NCBI GenBank assembly: GCA_037783415.1
Contig: JAZGTN010000015.1
Span: forward strand, 1,984,001-2,048,000
Length of the DNA stretch: 64,000 bases
Direction: 5' to 3'
From: Leptasterias polaris
Lineage: Eukaryota; Echinodermata; Asteroidea; Forcipulatida; Asteriidae
The notes under the pieces were generated by a model. That model was not told where the DNA came from and did not search any database. It worked only from the letters and a program-made list of their open reading frames with translations. Of the stretch, positions 46,701-56,909 are shown piece by piece (position 1 is the stretch's first letter; each line of letters begins with the position of its first letter). The position numbers and the translations under genes are program-made.

Positions 46701-47653
46701 CAGAGAGCATTGCAACACTTTCACTTTCAACACATGTTCGCTTTCCTAAGATGTTCTCAGAACTCACTGTGGATACCAGGCATGATTTTGGTGGGTTGTA
46801 AGTTTTTTCGAGCGAAGCTCAGGGAAGACCTTTTGAAATGTGAGTTTTTTGATTTAATTGTTTAACAACTGCTTCATGATGGGTTAGTTTTTAATGTTTT
46901 GGGAGTGTTTTATTGTGTGTTTGTTTTCAATCCATACGATTGTTTTTTTATCCATTTTTCAACTGCTCAATTTACATCTAGGCCTATTGTTCGGATTTTT
47001 TTTTCTCCGGTACTCACTGTGGAAAGCAGGAAATATTTAGACTTTGGAGGGTTTGAGTCCATTCGTGTATGGCTTGTGGATGATACTTCAGGATCTTAGT
47101 CTTGTGGGGTTGGGTTTTTAAAATGTGTATCCCTGCCTCCTGCTTTTTTCCCAAGGGTACTTTAATTGGTGGTTTTTGTTTCTGTCAGGTTTTGAAATTG
47201 TTTTTGTTTTAATGTTTTACTGTTGTGTGATTTTTTAAAGCCTTTTGAGTGCAATCTCCATTTTAATAATACTTATATTTTTATTTAACGGTAAATTTCT
47301 GAATTTTGTTAACGTCATAATGTTGAACGAACATTTGTGGCAAGTTTCATAAAAATTTCTCAAGAACCTTATGCTCCCCGTCCTCGCTAAAAAGTCAACA
47401 GCAAAAAGAAAGAAAAAAAAGAACAACATTCGAGAAGAAATAATAAACATTTTTCACTAGTAGTACTCAGGAGTAATGTAAAGTTTTACATACATTGACT
47501 CTCTACTGTAACTGTGTGTGCTCCTAATTGTCGTTGTTTCTCAACCAATCTACAAAAATATCAACTTCTGCTGACTGACACTTATCCGAAATAGTTTAAT
47601 TACATACCTGACAATGCAGACACCAGCAAAATAACAAGCGTTGCTTCATCCAT
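43748..47653 (-). CDS. Secreted F-type lectin, copy C (five exons)
   Basis: Exons, minus strand: 47608-47653, 45162-45407, 44716-44841, 44111-44203, 43748-44007. All introns are phase 1 and the total is 771 nt (256 aa). Exon 1 is the signal peptide MDEATLVILLVSALS. Exon 2 is an N-terminal domain of ~82 residues (VHYGIVVVANDCYLG...RWVLPVDYNNRC...FLDCPA), not recognised. Exons 3-5 are the F-type lectin domain (VDFSIIGKPTEQSST, NDCTHT, VHPWWRVDLEAEH, NRVDCC, GRLAGAVARAG, CDPPVRARYVFVD, LQLCEVMVKEF). Arg-x-Asp-x4-Arg is intact. The His-to-Arg spacing is 27 with the upstream AG of a tandem TAGAAG acceptor, or the canonical 26 with the downstream AG. It is probably secreted and fucose-binding. It is inverted relative to copy B, with homology extending into both flanks. 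Confidence 0.82.
44204..44206 (-). promoter_or_regulatory. Tandem (NAGNAG) splice acceptor of lectin C exon 4
   Basis: The acceptor reads CCAACGTAGAAG|TTGAC on the minus strand: two AG sites 3 nt apart, both keeping frame. In lectin B the first AG is lost (ATGGAAG), so only the second can be used. Confidence 0.5.
45662..45862. repeat. GGACTCC-AAGTCC quasi-repeats
   Basis: Irregularly spaced copies of CAATGGACTCCCAGGTC and CAAGTCC in an intron of lectin C. Short palindromic words, no gene. Confidence 0.45.
46290..46500 (+). other. Open segment homologous to 35575-35880, in lectin C intron 1
   Basis: The plus-strand frame includes SPGVGGNLPLVTVDWGQY. It is antisense to lectin C and homologous to the antisense segment in lectin B, so it predates the inverted duplication. 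Function unknown. Confidence 0.3.
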
Positions 47654-47948
47654 CCTTGAGCACTCAACTCCCAGAGCTCCTGGGCTTGTCTCTGCGCTTG
47701 GAGGTATGATGATCAATCGTCGCACTTGCTAGCTCCGAAGATCACGTTATTTAGTACAGAGAAGTGCTCAATAATTTACAGAGGCTATGAGATAGCTGCA
47801 CTGTGTTCATAATAGCTGGTAACCAAACCATTCATAATGGCAAGCATTTGATGGAGCATTAAGAATATACCACGTAAACATTTTATTCATTCATACCCCC
47901 ATTCCATATACTAGTGTACAAGGCCAGACTTTAATGGTTCTTGTATAC

Positions 47949-48211
47949 AGCAATCCTTCACCGACCTTGAACTCTTGGTGGCAGCAGATATGCCTCCATT
48001 ACTGCGGTGTACCTGGGTGGTACTGCGCTGCCTAGCGACTGGTATAAGGTTTGGGCTACACGGCGATCATTTGATCAGTCGCGGGTTATTGGACTTTCAC
48101 TTTGCAAATCGCTTAAACCCGTCGCTATAGGCAGCGCAGTACCACCCAGGTACCGCCGCAATAATGGCGTATCTGCTGCCACCAAGAGTTCAAGATCGGT
48201 GAAGGATTGCT
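47949..48211. mobile_element. Palindromic MITE in the lectin C 5' flank
   Basis: 263 bp, ends AGCAATCCTTCACCGA / TCGGTGAAGGATTGCT, near-perfect palindrome, flanked by the direct repeat GTATAC on both sides. Lectin B lacks it at the homologous position (around 34135), an empty site confirming insertion. Confidence 0.8.
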
Positions 48212-48663
48212 GTATACGCATTAGTCACTAGGCATGAGGACAAACTTTTGAAAGAAAACAGTAAAGAACAGCTTGCTGGATTTGCTAAGCTTGTAATTGG
48301 TTGGATGGAAAAGTTGTATAAATATACACAACAGATCTCGCATTATGAATGTTGATATTTTAAATTTAGTTTAGTCTGATACAGTTTTGCTGAAGTGATA
48401 ACAATGCTTTACCATTTGGTAAACCTTGGTCATTATTTTGTATACACCAGGGTGAAGACAAAAGAACAAAAAAATTACAAAAAGTAGGACCACTACACTG
48501 TATGTTGAACCCGGTAACCCATGAAGGTGTAAATTTCATGAAGTTTTGAGTAACTACAACTACAGCGATTGTAAAGTAGCGACACAAAACTTGTTTTGTA
48601 CCACTTTGGCCAAAAAGAGAGTCTGAATTCAGAGAATTATGTTTAATTTCCCATCCCTCTTCA

Positions 48664-48838
48664 ATAGACCTTATGCATTGACGTCACCAAGCCGCCATCT
48701 TAGAGGTAAACTGATGATGAAACAATGGAAACGCGCTGATTTGTACGCGCGGCGCACAAGACTGGCCAATGAGCATCTTCCTTTTGACCTCTAAGTGAGG
48801 GCGCCCTACTCAAATGACGTCATATGCATAAGGTCTAT
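48664..48838. mobile_element. MITE with ATAGACCTTATGCAT ends
   Basis: Inverted ends ATAGACCTTATGCAT / ATGCATAAGGTCTAT. The internal TGACCTCTAAGTGAGGGCGC block resembles the MITE at 36819. It lies at the outer edge of the inverted duplication. Confidence 0.65.
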
Positions 48839-49239
48839 ATACATGTTTTCCTGTTATCTTTTATTGGCTCGATATTCTCATTAAAGAAATCTTTTTCAAG
48901 ATACTTCCTCGGTTCTATAAACACTTTCATATCAATGCAATAAAAGACAATTGACAGCGCAAATGAAACGCTACGCAATGCAAATAAATGCAATTGCCAT
49001 TAATAAACACCCGAAAAAAGAAAAGAAAAAAAAGCAAGCAAAAAAACATCCACCTCAATACCTTCCTAAACAAAGAAAATACAAAACTAAAATCTTAGGT
49101 GGCTTGAATGACTATGAAAAATGCATAAAAAAGTAAAAATTTTCTTTGCACAAAATGACAGAGCATGATTGCTGTCAATCAATGAGTGGCCAATACTGTG
49201 ACGGGTTTATGCCTAGAAATTGACCAGACAAGAACAATT

Positions 49240-49740
49240 CATTGCAATTTCAAACTTCAGTGTTGGTTTATTTAAAATTAATTACATTTTTAATTATATG
49301 AAATGAAGTAACTGTATGCTTTGTTTTCCTTTTCAGATTCAAAATGATTGGGAATATTGTTCTTATACCAGGTTTTCTTTCCACGTCGATAAAGTGAAGA
49401 ATGTGTCTTTTGTAATGTTTTGTTGGCCCTGGCTGGCAGAAGACATGGTTAATTTTTATATGGTCACGTGTCCAGAAAAGTTCCTCGAACAATGTTTTCT
49501 ACTTGGTAACTCTGCTGCCACCCAGCGTCCGAAACAAGTGCATTTTTTGTATTGTTTTATTATGACACAAATTTGCAGCCTAATTAAAAAACTCTAACTT
49601 AATAATTTTCAGATTACAGTCAAACATGAACTTTCTTGTCATAAATAGTTAATACGTTAACACGCAGCCTATTATCTAAACACTCTGGTGAATCACGTGT
49701 ACTGTATGTAGCTGTCTCAGCAAAACCACCAATTTGCATA
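49240..49740. repeat. Lectin-cluster 3'-flank duplicon, copy 3
   Basis: Downstream of lectin D and homologous to 17865-18500 and 41850-42800 (shared CTGCTGCCACCCAGCGTCCG and TGTAGCTGTCTCAGCAAAAC). Confidence 0.6.
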
Positions 49741-50007
49741 AGCCTCGCAAATTTTGGTAAATTACACAAAATATATATTAGCATAAAAACTTACTTTTAC
49801 GCGAAAAAATGTGATTAACATAACAAAACATAATAATCTTTTCTTAAAATTTCCTACCTTAAAGGCAACAAGGCGTTGCAGGTTATCTACATCGAATCAT
49901 AAACATTTAAACAATTATAATACAATGTTCGCAAAGTACATCGCGATAAACGTTAGTACTATTAATTAGTTTTATATCAAGCTCTCATGCTGTGTTAGTG
50001 ATTGGAT

Positions 50008-53000
50008 TTAATTACCACTGCTTGTGGGTGAACAGATTGTAAGGGGAAATTCTTTGACCATTACCTCACACAGGTGCAGTTTTGCAGGCGTGGATATCGG
50101 TATGTCTACAAAGACGTAGCGCGCCCTCACTGGCGGGTCACATTTAAACTCAATAATGCCGCCACGTGGTGCAGCTTGTTCAGCCGTCACTGGTTCCCCG
50201 CATATGGTGTTGTTGGTTACGATGGGGTCTAACCCTGCTCGAGCAACGGCACCGGTCAAACGCTTGCCTGTGAAAATCAACAAGGACTTTTAAATCGTTT
50301 TCCATGAAAACCACATACATTTTTGCAAAGAGTTTGGCGGAAAATCTTAAGACAAGATTAGTAGTTTCTTTTTCATTTTAGGACTTTTGGGCAAAATTTC
50401 ATTTCACGTTGAATTTTATTTTTGAATCGCTTTTTGCACTGGAGGGTTAAATGGAAAATTAGCAGAAATAAATAAATGGGCGAAAGAGTGGTCGCGAGGA
50501 ATAATAACGGCCGTTTCTAAATACCGTAGAAATAAGGGTCGTGGGTTAATGGGCACGGTAATGTGAAACATGTTATCTTTGTAGAGAGTTAACCTTTTAG
50601 CCACTGGACCGCCCAGCCGCCAAAAGCGATAAACCGTAACATGCGGTAGAAGGAAAAACTCACAAGCTTGTGTATTGCGATAAAACAAGAAAAGAACAGA
50701 AAAACACCCCAAAACATAAAAATAAAAATATACATGGCCAGTTGGCCAAGTCAATGGCACTAGTTTAGATAATAATTTTGAATTCACTCCCCTTCACGGA
50801 TGACTTGTAAAGATGGTAACGCTAATGATGATGAAATTGTGTAGCTTTCACCAACAACACGCTCATTTGTAACCAAAAAAAATAAAAATTTCTTTCATCA
50901 TGATGATACTATCAAAAACTAATGACTTAGCAATTAATCACTATGAGCATTTGATGCCAGATAAGGCTTCAAAAACTATTGTCATGTTAACCTTATGAAA
51001 AATAATCGCCAGGAAAATTCCCGGTAGCCGTTAACGAGAGGCATTTATTGTTCCCTAGGGATTTATCACCTTCGAATTGGAAATAATAATGTTATTCAAT
51101 GACAATATTTACAAAATAGACGAAAACTGTACATAGGGCCTACATAATTAGCCTTTTAATTGGTGTCTTTTGAAAATTTGAACCACGGTTCTAGTAATTT
51201 ACTGCAAGAGTCTTGGAAAACTAAACATCGTTTCAGCAAACTCGCCGGGCGGTGCAGTGACTAGACGGTTAAAGGTGAGATGTCTGAGATTTGGTATAAA
51301 GTGGTACTTTAGTCGAATTGTTTTGCTCCGAAAGACCAAACGACAGCTCCTGCCCCCATATTTGTTTTAATAATCAACTTACTGCTGGAGAAGATCCGAT
51401 TGATGATTGTAATCGTCCTTATGCAATGCTCAACCTCAAGATCAACTCGCCACCAAGGGTCTATCTCGCCATCGTCCGCTGTTGGCAAAGATTAAAACAA
51501 CCGCCAAAACAATTGTCGTAAGCTCTGATAGTCTTAAGGGAAAAGACTATAATTTCAAAGTATCAAATGAAAGATGCCCCCCACTCCTTCTGAACTACCT
51601 GCTCTATTGAAATGAGGAATGTCTCGGAAATCACGTTTACGTGCGTGTAATTCGCCATACAAAAGTTGTTGACAATCGAAAACCATGAAAAAACACTACA
51701 AAAACCGATTCCGTGATTTCGATGGTATAATATTTGGTTAAACAAAACTTGATCTTTCTATTCATGGTCTTACCTTTAATCGAAAAAATGAATAAATCCA
51801 CAAAAGTACGCAATTATTTTTCTTCCAGACGGTCTCAGTTACCTTCAAAAATCGTGAAAAGGGTGCTTATTTCCACTGCAGCGAACGAGCAGTTCCGTTC
51901 ACTTTGAACAAGTGACTGTCTTTGGCACAATATTCCCCATATGGGGTGTTTCTGGTTCACATAGAAAGCACCCTTGCCGGCAGGTTTCCTCAAATCCCCT
52001 TGATTTCATTACCAGAAATATTTACTACTAATAATTATATTAAGCTTTATTCTATATGCTTGACCAATGAACTTCCACTAACTTGTGTGTGTGCAGTCTC
52101 CGTTTTGGGTTGATGCCAAACCTTTGCCATCTACAGCTTTATGAGATGCGTAATGCCTGTACGTTGAACTCTGCTCAGTTGGTTTGCCAATGATGGAGAA
52201 ATCAACTGGGGAAATGCAAAAGAAAAAATAGATATTTTTGTTTTTAATTAACGTGTCGAAATCTCTCATTATCATGTCGGGAAGTCAGCTTTACCCTTTC
52301 TCGTGTTAGTTAAAGCTTCTAATCTTATAAATTCTACAATTTTGATACTCCGAATACCTCTTTTTTCTAGGTACTTGTTTGTAAATCTCTCAAATATATT
52401 ATTTTGAAAATCACTTTTTTAGGGGTACTGTTTTGTAACTTGTTATTTAAAACTTTGTTTCGATACAGAGTAACAACTGGACTGGCTCAAGAGTCTCTCT
52501 CCTCACCTGGACAATCCAAGGTGATTACCATTTCTCTCTCGGTGGCTCCGAATGGTGGCTGATCAATGTAATAAGGTATGTACGATCTCTCTGGTGCGTA
52601 CATATTCAATCCGCCTGGTAGGAATCGTGTACAAATACAGCGGTTGTTGTAGTCCACTGGTAACACCCATCTGAGTTTACCCTCATGGTTAGGGCCCGGC
52701 TCCTGGCCTAGGTAGCAATCATTGGCCGCCACCTCTATCCCATAATGAACTGGCGGATAACAATAACTTTTAAAAGACTTACAGATTGTGACGTAAAATA
52801 CGTCACAACGTGGGCTGAATGAAGGTTGTTTGTCTTCGTTGCTATGCTTAGGGGCCACCACCTCTATCCCATAATATACTGGAGGACCACGGATTTGCTT
52901 AGTATTTTGAGAAAACACCGTGGTTGCATAATTAAGGTTAGCCTATATCCATTGAGGTATACTTTGAAAAAGTTTTCTAATTTTTTTAAAATGATGAACA

Positions 53001-54652
53001 AGCATTAGTACCGTACCAAATTTGAATTTAAATTGGGGCTCCAAGGTCAAATTCATTTTTGTGATCCACCTTTTTCGATATTTATAGAGTCCTTATGAAA
53101 ATGGAGGAAATGAGAAGTTTCTCACTGTGTAAATCGCCACTGTGTTTGATACTCAGCTTCAAGCGTAAGTCTCTCACTGTGTAAATCGCCACTGTGTTTG
53201 ATACTCAGCTTCAAGCGTAAGTCTCTCACTGTGTAAATCGCCACTGTGTTTGATACTCAGCTTCAAGCGTAAGTCTCTCACTGTGTAAATCGCCACTGTG
53301 TTTGATACTCAGCTTCAAGCGTAAGTCTCTCACTGTGTAAATCGCCACTGTGTTTGATACTCAGCTTCAAGCGTAAGTCTCTCACTGTGTAAATCGCCAC
53401 TGTGTTTGATACTCAGCTTCAAGCGTAAGTCTCTCACTGTGTAAATCGCCACTGTGTTTGATACTCAGCTTCAAGCGTAAGTCTCTCACTGTGTAAATCG
53501 CCACTGTGTTTGATACTCAGCTTCAAGCGTAAGTCTCTCACTGTGTAAATCGCCACTGTGTTTGATACTCAGCTTCAAGCGTAATGAGAAGTCTCTCACT
53601 GTGTAAATCGCCACTGTGTTTGATACTCAGCTTCAAGCGAAATGAGAAGTCTCTCACTGTGTAAATCGCCACTGTGTTTGATACTCAGCTTCAAGCGTAA
53701 TGAGAAGTCTCTCACTGTGTAAATCGCCACTGTGTTTGATACTCAGCTTCAAGCGAAATGAGAAGTCTCTCACTGTGTAAATCGCCACTGTGTTTGATAC
53801 TCAGCTTCAAGCGTAATGAGAAGTCTCTCACTGTGTAAATCGCCACTGTGTTTGATACTCAGCTTCAAGCGTAATTTTTGTCAAAAATCAAAAATCTTTG
53901 ATGACGTCACTGTTTTGTTGTTCAAATAAAAACTGACTTGGTAGTTATGTTATTATCTCTTTTTCTAAGATCCGTTTCCCCCCTTATAATTATGCCAAAG
54001 TTTTTAAGCAAATAACCCCTATGTCACAAAACAATGAAATCAAAAAGGGGATACCTTTTGATCGGTCGCATATACTTTCTCCTTTTTTTCACGGGCCGCC
54101 ATTTTAAATGTCTGAAATCTTATTAAACTTAGAAAGGTGTGCATCTATACGTGTTTAAGACGTCAGATATGATTTAACGCTAAGCAAGCAGTTTTACAGA
54201 AATATCGGGACAATCACACATGCGGAACATGCTGAAAAGATCACTGAAAACAGGTGAAATAATTTATGCCAATCAATAAAATGAACGTCCGATCAACTTC
54301 CTCAGACAGTTTAGATAACATTAATTGAGAATTACGAAACTTTTAATTTATATGCATCTTTTTTATACACAGAATGCCCATATAGTGAAATTGAACGATT
54401 CGTTGATGATCTGCGTGATCTATTAATTTCAATCTAACTTAAATGATTAGGGTGTTCAATAATTGAAATCGGCTGGGAAAACCCTAAAAGTTAACAGTAG
54501 TTTTTCACGGACTTTGAATCAACAGGGTTTGTGTTTACTTTTTTTAAATGTAAAAACAGCCGCATGGTTGGAAATAACTTGTGTTGTTTTCTTACAAAAA
54601 AATACTCACCGCAGAAAAGAGCAAATACCACAATCCATGTATCCTGCGTCAT
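50008..54652 (-). CDS. Secreted F-type lectin-like protein, copy D (five exons), altered binding loop
   Basis: Exons, minus strand: 54610-54652, 52507-52749, 52083-52205, 51383-51478, 50008-50267. All phase 1, total 765 nt (254 aa). Exon 1 is a different signal peptide (MTQDTWIVVFALFC); an in-frame upstream ATG at 54697 would lengthen it. Exon 2 is the N-terminal domain as in C. Exons 3-5 give VDFSIIGKPTEQSST, GDCTHT, IDPWWRVDLEVEH, KRLTGAVARAG, CDPPVRARYVFVD, LHLCEVMVKEF. Where A, B and C have NR(I/A/V)DCC, D has NRIFSS. The Asp of the sugar-binding signature and both vicinal cysteines are therefore lost, and the His-Arg spacing is 28. Frame and length are otherwise kept, so it may be a non-fucose-binding paralogue or an early pseudogene. 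The exon 3 donor is GTTAGT rather than GTAAG. Confidence 0.75.
52851..52882 (-). pseudogene. Partial duplicate of the start of lectin D exon 2
   Basis: AG|TATATTATGGGATAGAGG repeats the acceptor and first ~28 nt of exon 2 (which starts at 52749), 129 bp upstream, and then diverges. It brings its own AG acceptor. Confidence 0.6.
53107..53874. repeat. 52/57-bp minisatellite in lectin D intron 1 (14 copies)
   Basis: Units share CTCTCACTGTGTAAATCGCC and GATACTCAGCTTCAAGC. The first nine are 52 bp. Most later ones carry an extra TGAGA (57 bp), with GAAATGAG and GTAATGAG forms alternating. Copies are nearly identical, with no spacers, so this is not a CRISPR array. Confidence 0.95.
53880..54600. 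other. Remainder of lectin D intron 1, no other feature
   Basis: AT-rich with no recognisable repeat or open exon. Confidence 0.4.
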
Positions 54653-56418
54653 AGTCTCCAACAGCATTTCAGGCTCTGTGTTCTTAACTGCCCTCACCAG
54701 AATTTCAGATAAAAATTGTATTTAATAAATAAGTCTATGCATTGATCGTGCACGAAGGAAAGCAAACGCAAATGATGGCCACATCACAGAGAGTCGTCAC
54801 ACTCTAAACTGCGTCCGACTTGCATGCAATTTGCAACATTACTGGAGTTCTTGGAGCTTGTGCAACAACGCCTTGAAACAATAATGGGAACAATGCATCT
54901 GAGGGTACCGTACGGTTGCCACGAGGATGATTTTTACAACCTTAGGGTTAGAGTGCTATTTATGAAGAGAAAATACAAAAATTAATACGCTTCACTTGTG
55001 CTTTCAAACCATTCAACAGTTTAATTGGCACTATAGAGGGTGGTTTCGTCTTCCAACCTTTTCCTCATGCGTGTTAAGCCATGATTAATTTATGGTCATG
55101 GTCGTACAGTATTAATGCTTCTATGAAGTTGGCTGTAGTTGGGCCTACAGGGAGTAAGGATGCGTTTCCAAATAACGAGGTAATTATTCATCACTTAGAG
55201 TTAATAACTGTCGTCATAACCACGCTTGTGGCTGGAAATAGAATTGACCTTTTCTGGCGTAAATTGCACATTGCGCGTGCGCACTCAGGTTGGCAAATTT
55301 GAGGGAACAATGCGCTTTTTTGTATTAGGCCGTACGGTGTAAACGAAAAGATGCCTGGAAAATGATTTCCGTTCCGACCCCCGTGGGTCTACTTTTTGAA
55401 GGTATATTTTGTGAGTTGTAGACATACTAAACACTATACTAAAAGTTCTCCAAAAAATATCCAGTCAAATTTGCAAAAACATGCAAAGTTTGCTAAAAAC
55501 GTTGTTGGGCGCAATCTGTAAAAATGCGCGTGCGCAATGTGCGAACTGAAGTCTTCCGACACACACAAATCAAATTGCGCGGCTGAGACACGGTATTGAC
55601 CATGGGCAGCGCGCCGTATCGATTCCCCCCGTTGGTGTGTGGGCCGTAAAACATATTAGGGCCTATAGGCCTATATCCTTTATTTAAAAAAAATAAAAAT
55701 AAAAATTGCGTCGCGTCCAACAACATCAATTGTGTGGTTTAGCCATGTTTAAAACTGTAGGCCTATTTCTCAAAAACTATGTCTTTTTATCCTGTCTCCT
55801 TAAGTGAGTCACGTTTGCTTCACATTTTGTATTTTGGTTTTTGTATATAACTTTGTAGTAGAGGATTTTATTGGGTCTGACACATCTATGATGACAGTTT
55901 TTTTAACTTTTGTCTTGACCCGGAAATTTTTTAAAATGTATATACATGTACTTTTGTCCGAAGATTTAAAATAAATAAATAAAAAATAAATAAACTAGAC
56001 TATCGTGTCTTTTTAACATCACTGAATGGTTAGCCATCAAAGTTTTGTGCCAAGAATAAAGAGCTTAGTTTAAAAAATTTATAGGCTAGTCATTGAACAA
56101 CAAGGATGGAATGATGAGTCGCTCCAATTATTGTCAACAAAATTAAGGAACTGACAATTTTGTGTCTTTTTGACATTTGATTTCTAATTAATAGGATACT
56201 TTTCCCCTAAAACACCTATCACTGTTATTGCAAAAAAAATATCATAAGGCCTAAGGTAAACTATAACAAATTAAAATAAAAAAAATAAAAAAAAGGGGGA
56301 AATGTTTGTGTTATTAAGTTAAAACATTCCCCTTTACCACTTATAACCCCCTTTTCTGTGAGGGTGCATGCAAACATCAAAGAAAAAGTACGTTTAACTA
56401 TCGCCTTTTGACGATAGG

Positions 56419-56498
56419 ATGGTTTTCAACGCTTTTCTGATCATTGTTCTGTCGATGTCTCTCGCCGGAACACTCGCTAATTCGTTAAAGATTAATGG
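56419..56498 (+). CDS. Candidate signal-peptide exon (low confidence)
   Basis: An ATG starts MVFNAFLIIVLSMSLAGTLA, hydrophobic and ending in an AxA-like cleavage context, followed by NSLKIN and a possible donor ATGG|GTAGGA. No downstream exon could be linked, and it lies inside a probable transposon. It could be chance. Confidence 0.2.
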
Positions 56499-56837
56499 GT
56501 AGGAAAGTGCCTATAGGCACACCGTCTCCCTTTTTCTCATGATCCCCCCCCCTCCTTTCCGCCACCCCCTCCCACACACACCCCTTTCTTGTGGATTTTT
56601 CCTTCAGGCCCGTAACTATAGGGGTGAGCCGCTCATAGTATAATAAGTTTGTTCATCCCAAAATCATTTAAAATTTACCCAGTCAAATTCCCTTGTGGTG
56701 AATTCAATGTCTGGCTGCAGCTTCCCAGGTTGTATCGTACTTGGATGTGATCCCTGGCTACACTTTTTGAATAGCTTCTGACTGGTAACCCCCAACAAGG
56801 ATAATTATTGACAAAAATAGGGAGACGGCCAACATAG

Positions 56838-56909
56838 GTCTAGATAGCTCAGTTGGTAGAGCGCCGGTACGTTAATCCGGAGGTCGTTGGTTCAAATTCC
56901 ACCCTAGCT
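56838..56909 (+). repeat. tRNA-Asn(GTT)-like SINE head or tRNA pseudogene
   Basis: 72 nt with D arm GCTCAGTTGGTAGAGC, anticodon loop ACGTTAA (GTT, Asn) in a CCGG stem with a T-T mismatch, and T arm GTTGGTTCAAATTCCAC. The acceptor stem has two mismatches (GTCTAGA / CCTAGCT), so a working tRNA is unlikely. TTTAAAATTTACCCAGTCA flanks it on both sides (56666 and 56940), as in a dimeric SINE. Confidence 0.6.

Noticed and set aside
53107..53874. CRISPR-like regular repeat
   Set aside because: Repeats are contiguous with no unique spacers, in a eukaryotic intron; it is a minisatellite.
56838..56909. Functional tRNA-Asn gene
   Set aside because: Two acceptor-stem mismatches, an anticodon-stem mismatch and SINE-like flanking repeats argue for a tRNA-derived SINE or pseudogene.
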